Source: Spartinivicinus poritis
GTDB lineage: Bacteria > Pseudomonadota > Gammaproteobacteria > Pseudomonadales > Zooshikellaceae
Direction: 5' to 3'
Length of the DNA stretch: 64,000 bases
NCBI RefSeq assembly: GCF_028858535.1
Contig: NZ_JAPMOU010000011.1
Coordinates: 62,001 to 126,000 of the forward strand
Positions 38,440-47,769 of the stretch are shown here, in pieces (the first letter of the stretch is position 1; each line of letters begins with the position of its first letter). The notes under the pieces were generated by a model. The model saw only the letters and a program-made list of their open reading frames with translations. It made no database searches and was not told where the DNA came from. Both the position numbers and the translations under genes were made by a program.

Positions 38440-39072
38440 ATGAACCATTTTTCAAAGTTAATATTAGTCACAAGTTTTATTACTACTGGTACTTATGCAA
38501 ATACTGAAGTCAATGTTAAGTGGGTAACACCTAAGTCAACTACAGGTGTCGTGGAAGCGTCAGTCACATTAAAGCAATTAAAAATTTCTATTGATTTGAA
38601 TAATGAAACAATATATCAAGGCCTTAGTAATTATCTTAATGAACTACTTATGATAGAAAATAGCAAAGAATTTTGCCAAAGTAGTGGCTATGAAAACCTA
38701 AATGAATGCTATCTCCGAGAAGGTTTGTATCTTCCTGATACTGGGCTCGACGAACATAATAAACTCACTTTTTCTTTAGTATGTAGAAATTTAAAAGGAA
38801 AACAAGGTTCTACTACCAGATATACTACAACACAAAATGGTCAAGCAACAAATATGATAAGTGGGCCTTATTTAGTTAGCTTTGATCTGCCTGGCTACAC
38901 TAAAACAAATGCTAATGGTCAAGCAGTAAGAATTCTAGCAGAAGAAAAGGCAGACAACTCTGCTAAATATACCCCTGTTGAGTATCAGCTTAAAGCTGGA
39001 GACTCTTGCTATATCGAGGCACAACCAAACAGTATCGGAGCAATTATAGAAGTCAAGTTCGTTGAAAAATAA
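38440..39072 (+). CDS. Secreted hypothetical protein downstream of the protease
   Basis: A 210-residue protein with a signal peptide (about 1-20, GTYA-NT) and GGAG before the ATG. Predicted mostly beta, with four cysteines (FCQSSGYENLNEC, SLVCRN, DSCYIEA). It follows the trypsin-like gene by 95 bp on the same strand and may share its transcript, so an inhibitor, chaperone or substrate role is possible. No family recognised. Confidence 0.55.
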   Translation: MNHFSKLILVTSFITTGTYANTEVNVKWVTPKSTTGVVEASVTLKQLKISIDLNNETIYQGLSNYLNELLMIENSKEFCQSSGYENLNECYLREGLYLPDTGLDEHNKLTFSLVCRNLKGKQGSTTRYTTTQNGQATNMISGPYLVSFDLPGYTKTNANGQAVRILAEEKADNSAKYTPVEYQLKAGDSCYIEAQPNSIGAIIEVKFVEK

Positions 39073-39154
39073 AAATATATAGATAATCTAGAAAACTAAC
39101 CAAGACTTGTTTTGTACCTTCAAGTTGAACTTGGATTAATAACTTAAGACTGAT

Positions 39155-39317
39155 TAGGACCTGTTAACACTATTTGAATCACCACTGCTGGAGGCTATTT
39201 TTTTGTCCAGCAAGGCACAAGGAATGCTGTGTAGTCATTCTACATAAATGACTTGTAACACAGCTGGGCAGAAAGCCCAAAGGATTGTGACTGTTCATAT
39301 AATGTTAACAGGCCTTA
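39155..39317. repeat. Palindromic element with CCTGTTAACA ends
   Basis: The ends at 39155-39172 and 39300-39317 are inverted copies (TAAGGCCTGTTAACATTA-type) with three mismatches. Inside, CAGCAAGGCACAAGGAATGC and GTAACACAGCTGGGCAG resemble the middle of the palindromes at 8141 and 45626, which also carry AACACAGCC. It fills most of the gap before the desaturase gene; the remainder of 39073-39476 is unremarkable. Confidence 0.6.
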
Positions 39318-39476
39318 GAGAATCAGGCAGCTTATTTTAATACGAAACATGGTTCATGAGTCAGCCTGCCAAGTGGAATTTTTATCTATATTTTAGAATA
39401 GCAGTCATTAGAAGTTGAAATTTATCGACTTTAAGGTATGACTCTAGTGGAAAAATAACAATAGAAAGGAGGCAAG

Positions 39477-40478
39477 ATGACTGCAGTGAAAAACGCACAA
39501 CCTGCTAAAGAGGTAAAAGAATACATTGATAAGGAAGAACTGGCAGCTCTACGCAAACTTTCTAATATAAAGGCAACTATTCATCTTGTAAGATGCTGGC
39601 TGGTTATTGCAGCCATTTTTACTCTTGCAGCTATTTTTCCCAACCCTATAACCCTATTGCTAGCTGTGTTGCTGTTAGGTGGTTCTCAGTTGTCGCTGGG
39701 TGGGCTGCTGCACGACTGCTCTCATCGTGCCATGTTCAAACGACAATGGGTGAATGGTGTGATTGGACACTGGCTGGGCGGTGTACCTGTATTGGTTCCT
39801 ATGTCGTTTTATCGTAAATATCATTTTATTCATCATACGAGAACTGGTGAAAATATCGATCCGGATGTAGGGAATATTAAAAATTATCCAGTTACCAAGG
39901 CCAGTATGACTCGCAAGCTAATTCGAGATTTTACCGGACAATCGGGTTTTAAGTCTTTATTAGGCATTTTTCTGTATGTAAATACAGGTCGAGCCGGGAA
40001 TGCATCTTCGATGGGGGTAAATCAAAGTACACTGACATCGAAGGGAGTTTTTTGGTGCTCACTTAAGAATTTTAGCCAGATCTTGATTTTTCATTCGCTC
40101 TTTTTTGGTGTTTTTTATTTGATCGATAAACCCTGGTTATATGGATTATGGTGGATAGCCTACTTGTTTATCTATCCGTTCATTTTGCGTATACGTCAAA
40201 TAGGGGAACATGGTGCCATGCCTCAACTGTCTGGCCAAGATGTTCGTCTAACCACACGAACCACTCTAGCAAGCTGGTGGGAAAAGTTACTGTTTGCGCC
40301 CAATAAGATTAACTACCACTGTGAGCACCATCTTTATCCAGTGGTGCCAGCTTATAACCTTGAAAAACTTCATCGAGTCTTAAAAAGACGAGGATTTTAT
40401 GATGCTCACCCCTATGCATTAGAACCTGGCTATTTTTCTGTTATTAAAAGAGCTTCATCGAAACTTATACAACCGTAG
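39477..40478 (+). CDS. Membrane fatty acid desaturase
   Basis: A 333-residue integral membrane di-iron enzyme. The three histidine boxes are present: HDCSH near residue 82, HFIHH near 118 and HCEHH near 281. Hydrophobic helices flank them (about 35-75 and 195-240). Such enzymes insert double bonds into acyl chains, or hydroxylate related lipids, using O2. AAAGGAGG precedes the ATG. Members of this subgroup act on phospholipid, sphingolipid or free acyl substrates; which applies here is unknown. Confidence 0.9.
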   Translation: MTAVKNAQPAKEVKEYIDKEELAALRKLSNIKATIHLVRCWLVIAAIFTLAAIFPNPITLLLAVLLLGGSQLSLGGLLHDCSHRAMFKRQWVNGVIGHWLGGVPVLVPMSFYRKYHFIHHTRTGENIDPDVGNIKNYPVTKASMTRKLIRDFTGQSGFKSLLGIFLYVNTGRAGNASSMGVNQSTLTSKGVFWCSLKNFSQILIFHSLFFGVFYLIDKPWLYGLWWIAYLFIYPFILRIRQIGEHGAMPQLSGQDVRLTTRTTLASWWEKLLFAPNKINYHCEHHLYPVVPAYNLEKLHRVLKRRGFYDAHPYALEPGYFSVIKRASSKLIQP

Positions 40479-40508
40479 TAAGTCTAGTTTGAAATGAATT
40501 CATTAATA

Positions 40509-40538
40509 ATGGTGTTTGGTTAATACACCAAACGCCAT
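40509..40538. terminator. Hairpin between convergent desaturase and cyclase genes
   Basis: ATGGTGTTTGGT (40509-40520) pairs with ACCAAACGCCAT (40527-40538) with one G-T pair. No strong U-tract on either side, so termination is likely but not certain. Confidence 0.5.
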
Positions 40539-40612
40539 CTTGCTTCATAGACCAGCTAGATATTTAATTAGTAATTCAGTTAAAAGACTGTAGCAAATAA
40601 CTTTCTAGAAAA

Positions 40613-41818
40613 TTATTGTTTTTTAAAAAACGATTTTAGGGTATGCACCTGTAATGGTTCTGAAACACCTTTTACCTCATAACTTCCAAGAAATACTGTC
40701 GGCTCTGTAATATGTTCAGCAAATTCAGCTGTCAATACCAAGTCAGCATCAAGTTTTTTGGTTAAATCCTCAAGCCGTGCTGTTCGATTAACCGCAGGCC
40801 CCATTACCGTAAAGTCTAAGCGTGATAATGAGCCAACGTTGCCATATACTACTTTTCCCATATGTAAACCTACTCCAAAAGATAATAACGGCATTTCTTG
40901 CAAAGTTAACTCTTTATTCAACTGTTGTAATTGGTTATTAGCTTCAATTGCAGCTTGTAGTGCTGCTGTACAAGCATTATCAACTGAACCTAGCTCTTCC
41001 GCTGTGAAGACAATCAGCATTGCATCGCCTATAAACCGTAAAACCTCACCACCACGCTGAGTGACTGCGATTGTAATTAATTCAAAGTAGGAATTCAGTA
41101 GCTGTAACATAGCATCAGTTGCTAAGGATTCAGTAAGAGCTGTGAAATTGCGTAAATCGCTGTACCATAAAGCACACTCAATCAGTTCTGAGTCCCCACG
41201 CTTTACACTACCTTTTAGGATTTTTCTCCCTGTACTGGGACCAACATAAGTATTTAACAACGACTTAATAGTATTACGGGTTGAAAAGACTTCTAAAACA
41301 GGTAATAGATATAAGAGTAATGTCTGAAACTTTTTAAAATCACTTTCAGAAAACCCTTGAACATTATCACTTGCGATAATAAAAGTACTCACTGATTGGT
41401 CAGTAAATTCTAGGGGAAAAGCAACATAATCTGTAATGCCTTCAGAATATAACTCTTGTAGAATAATATGTGAGTCTGGATCCATCTCTTTGGTTAATTT
41501 ATGGCGAACTATACGACGATGCTCCAATACCTCTTCTATTGGACTACCACGATACGCGGGTGTTTGATCAACCCCATGTGGTGGATCAAACACCTCTATT
41601 TCATCTTTATCACGCCACCAGGTATATACTTTCGCTCTCACTTCAGGATCAATTGTATTGAGTGTGATGCGAACTCGAGCAAGATTAGCGCCCGCTTTTA
41701 TTAGGTGCTCACCAAGACTTTTTAGGAATAGAGCAGGGTCCGTTATCGTTCGTCCAGATGTTAATAGCCAGTGCACCGTTTCAGCTATACTCCAATCTTT
41801 AACATCTCCCAGCAACAT
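40613..41818 (-). CDS. Class III adenylate/guanylate cyclase with GAF-like N-terminus
   Basis: A cyclase of about 401 residues if started at the ATG at 41818; an upstream TTG at 41860 would add 14 residues. Residues about 25-200 look like a GAF-type sensor. The C-terminal catalytic domain has both metal aspartates (WYSDLRNFT and RFIGDAMLIVF) and the MGPAVNRTARLE motif carrying transition-state residues, so it should be active, making cAMP or cGMP. Cytoplasmic. No downstream effector adjoins. Confidence 0.87.
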   Translation of the reverse strand: MLLGDVKDWSIAETVHWLLTSGRTITDPALFLKSLGEHLIKAGANLARVRITLNTIDPEVRAKVYTWWRDKDEIEVFDPPHGVDQTPAYRGSPIEEVLEHRRIVRHKLTKEMDPDSHIILQELYSEGITDYVAFPLEFTDQSVSTFIIASDNVQGFSESDFKKFQTLLLYLLPVLEVFSTRNTIKSLLNTYVGPSTGRKILKGSVKRGDSELIECALWYSDLRNFTALTESLATDAMLQLLNSYFELITIAVTQRGGEVLRFIGDAMLIVFTAEELGSVDNACTAALQAAIEANNQLQQLNKELTLQEMPLLSFGVGLHMGKVVYGNVGSLSRLDFTVMGPAVNRTARLEDLTKKLDADLVLTAEFAEHITEPTVFLGSYEVKGVSEPLQVHTLKSFFKKQ

Positions 41819-41877
41819 CTCTTGCCAGTTATTACTAATATTGTGTACCAACGTTATCAACCCATTTATTGTCTATT

Positions 41878-44800
41878 TTAATTTAAATTATAACTTGAGT
41901 ATTTATTACCTGCCATGCAAGCATTTTTCACACTTCTTCCAGCGATACTGAATAATGCTAATTTAAGCTCAGTAGTAATGTTTCCTGGCCGATAGTAATC
42001 TCCCGTATCTATTTCTGGTTCATATCTTCCATCATTCAGCCATAAGGTAACTGACTCTACTTTTTTACAAGGGGCTGGATTAACCACTTCCCAAATATAG
42101 GCTGCATTTGACCGCATAGGACCAGCTGGTACATGCAATATATCCCGTGCACCATAAGCAATTCTGGTCATATCATTGGTTTGATGTAGATAAACATCAT
42201 TCCCAAACCGAATAGGCTCTTCATAAGTTGTTCCATCTGTATAATTAAGAGTTAAATACGCAATCTTTCCACCATCCCTGCCATCATCTGTTGTGTAATA
42301 ATTCCGATACATTTGTTGGATTCTTTGCATATAGTTAGTCATTGATAGTTCTTGATCAGGACCTTCCCAAGCACTACTGATAACAATTGAAATTGATGAA
42401 ACTGTTTCGTTAACTGCTTGTGTAGTAGACTTAGCACCTTTAGCAGATAAAACCAATGAATTTGGAGAGTCCTCTGGTAGGGTTTGCACCACTGACGCAA
42501 ATGATTCTGCAGGTTCATTCCCTTTCATTACCACCTGCGAAAAGTCAAATCCTGGGCTAGCTAAACTCCAGTCATTAGTTTCACCAATCAAATCTGCATT
42601 ATAATTTTCAACTGGAAATACTTTATAAGTATCGCCTCCATATAGATTTGGACTAACGGAAGTAATTCTGGAAATATCAATACCATACTTACTAGTAAAC
42701 TCCCAGAAATGCGGTAGATTTTTTTGGTTTGTATTCCAGAATAAATTTGCTTCATGCACTATTTTTGAAAAGGACCAATAGTCAGCATATCCTTCCGATA
42801 CCTTTCCTTGTGTCGTACTGTTCATTACAGAGCACCAAGGATAAGGTGATGACCATTTATTAGAATACATAGTCTTTGTTTCAGTCATTTTAGGTAACTC
42901 ATAAGGTGATGTATCAGCTTTATTACTTGAATAAATGACTGTATCAAACCCACCTTTCTGAAGTTTTTTGATAAAACCTCGTTCGTAGTGCTTACTTCTA
43001 CTCATCCAGTACATAGGAACTATGTTTTCACAATTTTTTGCAATAGCTGATAACTGAGCATCAGTATGGAAGGGAGGCCCACCATTTCGGTCTGGTGCAA
43101 GTCCATCAGCCCAGAATCTTATTTCCTGTATACCTAGCTCACTTAGGTACTTACATTGGCGAATAATACTGTCAGACCATACAACTCTTGGCTCCATGAA
43201 CCTACCAGGGCCTTGGGTAATAAAATCTTGCTCCTCAAAAGGGGCACCATTAACCCAGTAATGACCAAATGACTCATCATGGGCAATATTAAATACTTTT
43301 TCTGAAGGGAATGCTGATAATATATCCTTATAATAAGCATCTGTCAGTGTTTGGTAGCCTGGGTTAGTTGTATCAAAGAAGTGTGAATAAATTTTCCCAC
43401 TTTTTTCTACCCATGCCCATTCTGGGTGTTTTTTTCTAAACAACGCACCACCATAGACTGTGGGCACAACCTTTTCAAAATAGTGTTGCTTAGCAAAATG
43501 AATTAGTTTTTGCATTTCCTGGGGGGTTAAAAATCTATCCCAATTATAATAATAGCGTCCATCACCAATAGCCAAATTACCCAAATATAGTTGAAGTTCA
43601 TTTACTTTAAATTGACTTAGAGTTCTACGAACAAGCTCCTCCCAAGTTTTCATATCCATTTTTAACTTATCCTTATACATCGTGTAATGAAACCCTCTAT
43701 TACTTGTATCAGGATAGTCAACTACCAAGCCAAAAGGGGAAACTGGCTCAGTTTTCTTCGCATAGTTAAATTTTAAAACTTGTAATAGCGAGGCACTAGA
43801 GAAAAAACTACCTACATAATCTTGACCAGCGAGAATAATGCCTTTTGAGTCTAGTTTTATGACATAACCTTGCCCTGTATTTGACATGCTTTGGAAGTAT
43901 CTAAGTAAACCTTCATTAGCTAATATTGTTGATATATTTTTAGCAGCAATTGTACCCATTAAAATAGCATTATATGGACGGTCGTTAGCTGTCCAAGGTC
44001 GTATCGGAAGGCTAAGGCCAAAATAATGCTTTATTTCAGCTCTCAATGTCATAGCACTTTCAATACTTTTTAAGTCAGGAACATATATAACAGTTTCATT
44101 ATTTATAGTAAATTTTCCAAACTTACCCGGGTGATTCCAACTGACGTGTTTTGGAACAGGAAAAATCTGAGGATAAAGCCTATTCCTAACTTCACCAATA
44201 CCATTACGACTGCCAATCTCTTGCATTGATAAGTTATCTAACCAAAGCACAGGCGAAGGGTCATGCTTATTCATATCCTGTACTACCTGTAAAGTAGTGA
44301 GTCCTTCTTTATAGATCCGAAGTTCATCTATTCTACCATTAAAGGTATTGGTAAGGGTTTTATCATAACTGCCTGTATACAGATCATTATGAGAGATCTG
44401 CAAGTCTCCAAATACTCCACCATTTTTATACTGCTCTTTACCATTGATATAAATTTTTAAATCATAGCCTCGATAACTTACAGCGACATGAGTCCAGTTA
44501 TTTGCATGGGATAAAAATTTTGCTTCATGTGTTTGAATATTTAGACCATAGCCTCTAAAAACCAGTTTGCTTCCTTCAAGATACAGTTCAAAACTCCCTT
44601 TTTTTCCAACAATTGTGCGACGAACCTGTTCAGCGGAGTTTCTCGGCGCTATCCAGGCTTCAATGGTAAACTCATCTTTTAAGTTCAAGGAGTCATCATG
44701 TGGAATAACCACTGCGTCGCCCTTACCATCCAGGTTTAAACCAACCCCATATTTTCCTTCATCTAGCGCTGCATCACCAATAAAACTGCCATGATTGGTA

Positions 44801-45393
44801 AATTCACTGATATCATGTACATCGTTATTTTTTGAAACATTTTTTAGATAGTCATAATCATGAAAAAGATGCAGCCGCTCCCAACCACGAATACCAACTC
44901 CGCTGAATTGAGGACTAATATAAGTAGTTTCTGGCTTGGTTGCTTTTATATGCAGCTCTCCATAAGCCCATGTATCCATATCTTCTACACCAAATAAAGA
45001 GTCAACATAACCAATACTTGTATCAGAGGCATCATACATTCTCATTCTGATACGAACAGATTTTAAATCTCTGCTTTTATAATAAAAGCCAAATTTATAA
45101 AATTTCTGACTTCCTGCAGTTAAATGATCACTTGGCTTAATGCCAGAAACAGCGTCACCCCACTCCTTATCTCTAACGGGAATTCTGACGGCCTGTTCAC
45201 CATGGTAAGCATCATTCACTATTTGTGGAAAAAAACTTTCATCACTTCCAAACCATTTCCATTCATCGGGTCTTCCCCCAACGTCTCCTTGCTCAAATGA
45301 AGCATTAGGCAACATTCCATAGCTCGTAATAGAAACCACAAATAATAATAAAATTCCTGTTAACTTTAAAAAAAATTTTTGAATAATTAACAT
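41878..45393 (-). CDS. Secreted multidomain GH20 beta-N-acetylhexosaminidase
   Basis: A 1171-residue exported enzyme with AAGGGAG before the ATG and a signal peptide (about 1-26). Then come a carbohydrate-binding-like beta domain (about 27-165), a LamG/concanavalin-like domain (about 185-385; NLDGKGDAVVIPHDDSLNLK, FTIEAWIAPRN, RIDELRIYKEG), a GH20 N-terminal domain (about 415-560) and the GH20 barrel (about 575-850). The catalytic Asp-Glu pair is in NIAHDESFGH near residue 704. It would trim terminal N-acetylhexosamines from chitin fragments or glycoproteins. A long C-terminal beta region remains unassigned. Confidence 0.87.
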   Translation of the reverse strand: MLIIQKFFLKLTGILLLFVVSITSYGMLPNASFEQGDVGGRPDEWKWFGSDESFFPQIVNDAYHGEQAVRIPVRDKEWGDAVSGIKPSDHLTAGSQKFYKFGFYYKSRDLKSVRIRMRMYDASDTSIGYVDSLFGVEDMDTWAYGELHIKATKPETTYISPQFSGVGIRGWERLHLFHDYDYLKNVSKNNDVHDISEFTNHGSFIGDAALDEGKYGVGLNLDGKGDAVVIPHDDSLNLKDEFTIEAWIAPRNSAEQVRRTIVGKKGSFELYLEGSKLVFRGYGLNIQTHEAKFLSHANNWTHVAVSYRGYDLKIYINGKEQYKNGGVFGDLQISHNDLYTGSYDKTLTNTFNGRIDELRIYKEGLTTLQVVQDMNKHDPSPVLWLDNLSMQEIGSRNGIGEVRNRLYPQIFPVPKHVSWNHPGKFGKFTINNETVIYVPDLKSIESAMTLRAEIKHYFGLSLPIRPWTANDRPYNAILMGTIAAKNISTILANEGLLRYFQSMSNTGQGYVIKLDSKGIILAGQDYVGSFFSSASLLQVLKFNYAKKTEPVSPFGLVVDYPDTSNRGFHYTMYKDKLKMDMKTWEELVRRTLSQFKVNELQLYLGNLAIGDGRYYYNWDRFLTPQEMQKLIHFAKQHYFEKVVPTVYGGALFRKKHPEWAWVEKSGKIYSHFFDTTNPGYQTLTDAYYKDILSAFPSEKVFNIAHDESFGHYWVNGAPFEEQDFITQGPGRFMEPRVVWSDSIIRQCKYLSELGIQEIRFWADGLAPDRNGGPPFHTDAQLSAIAKNCENIVPMYWMSRSKHYERGFIKKLQKGGFDTVIYSSNKADTSPYELPKMTETKTMYSNKWSSPYPWCSVMNSTTQGKVSEGYADYWSFSKIVHEANLFWNTNQKNLPHFWEFTSKYGIDISRITSVSPNLYGGDTYKVFPVENYNADLIGETNDWSLASPGFDFSQVVMKGNEPAESFASVVQTLPEDSPNSLVLSAKGAKSTTQAVNETVSSISIVISSAWEGPDQELSMTNYMQRIQQMYRNYYTTDDGRDGGKIAYLTLNYTDGTTYEEPIRFGNDVYLHQTNDMTRIAYGARDILHVPAGPMRSNAAYIWEVVNPAPCKKVESVTLWLNDGRYEPEIDTGDYYRPGNITTELKLALFSIAGRSVKNACMAGNKYSSYNLN

Positions 45394-45625
45394 CGCTTAA
45401 CTCCCTTAAGCAAAGTTATAAATGTTCAGAAATTATTACATTCAGTATAATTTACTCTTTAGGGCACCTTTAATACATTTTTTCCATCACCTACATCACA
45501 CCAATCAAGCACCACATCATTAAGTCTACATAAATGTGCGAATTTCACTCATAATTTTCGTGAATAGTGCTATTTATAGAATGAAAACAATGAGAAAAGA
45601 TCTTTATTAAAGCTGAAAAGGCCGG

Positions 45626-45785
45626 CTAGTGGTCCATGCGTAAAGTTGGGTAACAGTCTTCAAAGCCATTTATTTTCTGGTAAGGCGCTTTTTTGCAGGC
45701 ATAGTGGGCCTACGTCAAGAAAAAGTAACACAGCCAGAAGATAAATGGAGAAGAAGTTGTTACCTTATTTTGCGCATGGACCACT
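45626..45785. repeat. Palindromic element sharing a core with 8141-8301
   Basis: Ends 45626-45655 and 45758-45785 are inverted copies (CTAGTGGTCCATGCG outermost). A second inner pair, CCATTTATTTTCTGG and CCAGAAGATAAATGG, extends the palindrome. The centre holds GGCATAGTGGGCCTACGTC at 45698-45716 and AACACAGCCA, both matching the element at 8141 on the opposite strand, although the outer ends differ. A GGGCACC repeat end also lies at 45461. No gene in 45394-45842. Confidence 0.7.
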
Positions 45786-45842
45786 AGAGGCTGACCCTGT
45801 TGATATGGAAGACAAGTTTAGTCAATTACAAATATTATACTC

Positions 45843-47228
45843 TTATGCTGCTAAGCTATTTCCTAACATTTCTACATTATCATGATCTTCCACTACTTTA
45901 TCAATCACCTCAGCAGCCTGATCAGGTGTAAGATTTAATTGTTGATAAAACTCATCAGGAATTTGCTCATAAGGTGCATCTCCTATCCCCTGTTCTTTTA
46001 GCAGTCTTTGTACTATATAAAGTAATAAAGCATACTGCGAATATTCACCATTATAATTTGGGGAGTGTTGAAACCTTATAGCGACTACCAGCTCTTCTGG
46101 CATATCCCAATAGTGCATTAACCAACAACAAACCTGATCACGAGTTACGCCAATTAAATAGCGTTCTATTTCTATATGATTAATGTGTTGATTCACTTCC
46201 ATATAACGACATATATTTGAAAAATGATCTGGAAACACATAAGCCATGACTAAATAACCAAAGTTATGCATTAACCCACTTAAATAAGCCAAACCTTTAT
46301 CTAATTTGTTGGCTCCTGACATTTTACGTACCATTTGTTCAGCTGTAACTGCTGCATAAGATGCTTGCTGCCAAAACGGTGTATAACCTCTAGGCTGATC
46401 CTGCGGTAGTTCAATGGTTTTATTTAGGCACATCGCTACAGCAATGCTCATAATAAAATCAAAACCAAGCACCCGAGTAATAGCATCTTTAACATTTTTG
46501 ATTTCGCCTCTTACTCCATAATAAGGGGATGCAGCCCAGCTAACAACTTGAGCAGCTAAGCTCGGATCTGACTCAACAATTTTAACTAATTGATTAATGT
46601 CAGCATTTGGATCTGAATTCAGTTGTAATATTTTTTGCGCAGTTTGTGGTAGTGGTGGTAAATCTACGGTTTCTTCCAGCTGCGCCCTCATAGTCAACTG
46701 AGTATGTGTATTCACAGCCTGAGTGATTTCAAAAATATCCTGCTGCCATGTTTCAGGACCTTCGGCCATTTCCGCCACTCTTACACTAAATTGCGATTGA
46801 GTATAATGGCTTGCCAGTTTTTTATAATCATCACTTTTTATACTTATTAGTTTATCCTTCGTGCCACTATCCAGCCATAATACTTCATCAGATTTAAATA
46901 ACTGACTATCAATAATTACTGGCAAATCAAATAATTGAGGAATCGCAGGCAATTTTTCTAACTGTTTATCTTTTAACAGCTTGCTTAGCTTCCCTTCTTC
47001 CATAGCACTAAGTTTGCGATTAAATTGCGAGTTAAAAAAGTTCAAATCAATGATATGGGTTCGTGGGCAAATGACCATCACCTTCCCTTTATCATCCTCT
47101 AATATAGTAGAATAGATGACATTAGATAATTCCTGGTTATTTCCAGCCAACTCTTTACGCTCATCGATTTCAAATGCAATACCCTGCTGTTTTAAGATCT
47201 CCTTCACCTTTTCTGAAATAACATTCAT
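45843..47228 (-). CDS. HDOD-domain protein with YbaK-like N-terminus
   Basis: A 461-residue signalling protein. Residues about 1-150 resemble the YbaK/aminoacyl-tRNA-editing fold (KEILKQQGIAFEIDERKELA, then VMVICPRTHIIDLNFFN). Residues about 185-400 are an HDOD domain (VDLPPLPQTAQKILQLNSDP, SDPSLAAQVVSWAASPYYG, LSGLMHNFGYLVMAYVFP). HDOD proteins are non-hydrolytic relatives of HD phosphodiesterases used in regulation in gammaproteobacteria. Whether the editing-like domain still binds aminoacyl-tRNA or another ligand is unknown. Confidence 0.85.
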   Translation of the reverse strand: MNVISEKVKEILKQQGIAFEIDERKELAGNNQELSNVIYSTILEDDKGKVMVICPRTHIIDLNFFNSQFNRKLSAMEEGKLSKLLKDKQLEKLPAIPQLFDLPVIIDSQLFKSDEVLWLDSGTKDKLISIKSDDYKKLASHYTQSQFSVRVAEMAEGPETWQQDIFEITQAVNTHTQLTMRAQLEETVDLPPLPQTAQKILQLNSDPNADINQLVKIVESDPSLAAQVVSWAASPYYGVRGEIKNVKDAITRVLGFDFIMSIAVAMCLNKTIELPQDQPRGYTPFWQQASYAAVTAEQMVRKMSGANKLDKGLAYLSGLMHNFGYLVMAYVFPDHFSNICRYMEVNQHINHIEIERYLIGVTRDQVCCWLMHYWDMPEELVVAIRFQHSPNYNGEYSQYALLLYIVQRLLKEQGIGDAPYEQIPDEFYQQLNLTPDQAAEVIDKVVEDHDNVEMLGNSLAA

Positions 47229-47439
47229 GCTCCAAACCCAACTGTCAGCCTAAATGACATAATTATAGCTCGACTATTAGCAGCTATACCGAAAACATGA
47301 AATATCTAGTGTTAAACTCCTATTATCCAAAATTAGGTTAATAAAAGTTTATAATAAGACGCTCTGCTTTAAGCTCTTTAGCTTACTATCTGTGATAGTT
47401 AAGCTTTATTTAGCAAAGCCAGCTCGGTGAAATTTTGGC

Positions 47440-47523
47440 AAAAAAAGCCCCACGGGTGGAGCTGTAAGAGCAACATAACACACCATGTGCAACACTGTTG
47501 CTGAGAAGTAATATTAAGCAATA
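47440..47523 (-). ncRNA. Candidate small RNA, unit 2
   Basis: A minus-strand unit of about 84 nt: promoter-like TGACA (47556-47560) and TATACT (47530-47535) 20 nt apart, then a long hairpin closed by AGCAACA/TGTTGCT, then a terminator (AGCTCCAC-CC-GTGGGGCT, 47446-47463) with U7 ending at 47440. No start codon with a ribosome site is evident. The promoter layout matches that of unit 1 upstream, suggesting paralogous transcripts. The rest of 47229-47439 is probably the promoter of the HDOD gene. Confidence 0.55.
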
Positions 47524-47569
47524 CGCCATAGTATATAAGCTAATAACATGTAATATGTCACAGCTATGT

Positions 47570-47699
47570 AAAAATTAGCCCCTGAATGGGGCTAATGAGT
47601 TTCGTATGGTCAATACGCAATAACTAGTTTATCTAATGAATAAGGTTCAGATTAATGTACCTTAGTATCCCTTTCATAATTCAGTAGAACCGTACAACG
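47570..47699 (-). ncRNA. Candidate small RNA, unit 1
   Basis: A minus-strand unit of about 130 nt. TGACA (47732-47736) and TATAAT (47706-47711) are 20 nt apart, followed by a small hairpin (ACCGT-TGT-ACGGT). It ends in a strong terminator, TTAGCCCC/GGGGCTAA (47575-47582, 47588-47595) plus U5. The bases just before the promoter (TTTTTACATA-R-CT-R-TGACA) are the same as those before unit 2. Not coding as far as can be seen. Confidence 0.55.
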
Positions 47700-47745
47700 G
47701 TGCTAATTATATAAACCGTCAGAAGCTCATTTGTCATAGTTATGT

Positions 47746-47765
47746 AAAAACTCCACTTTTGGAGC
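47746..47765 (-). terminator. norM terminator
   Basis: On the minus strand CTCCA, a four-base loop and TGGAG are followed by U5, directly after the norM stop. It separates the efflux gene from the two small-RNA units. Confidence 0.7.
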
Positions 47766-47769
47766 AAGA

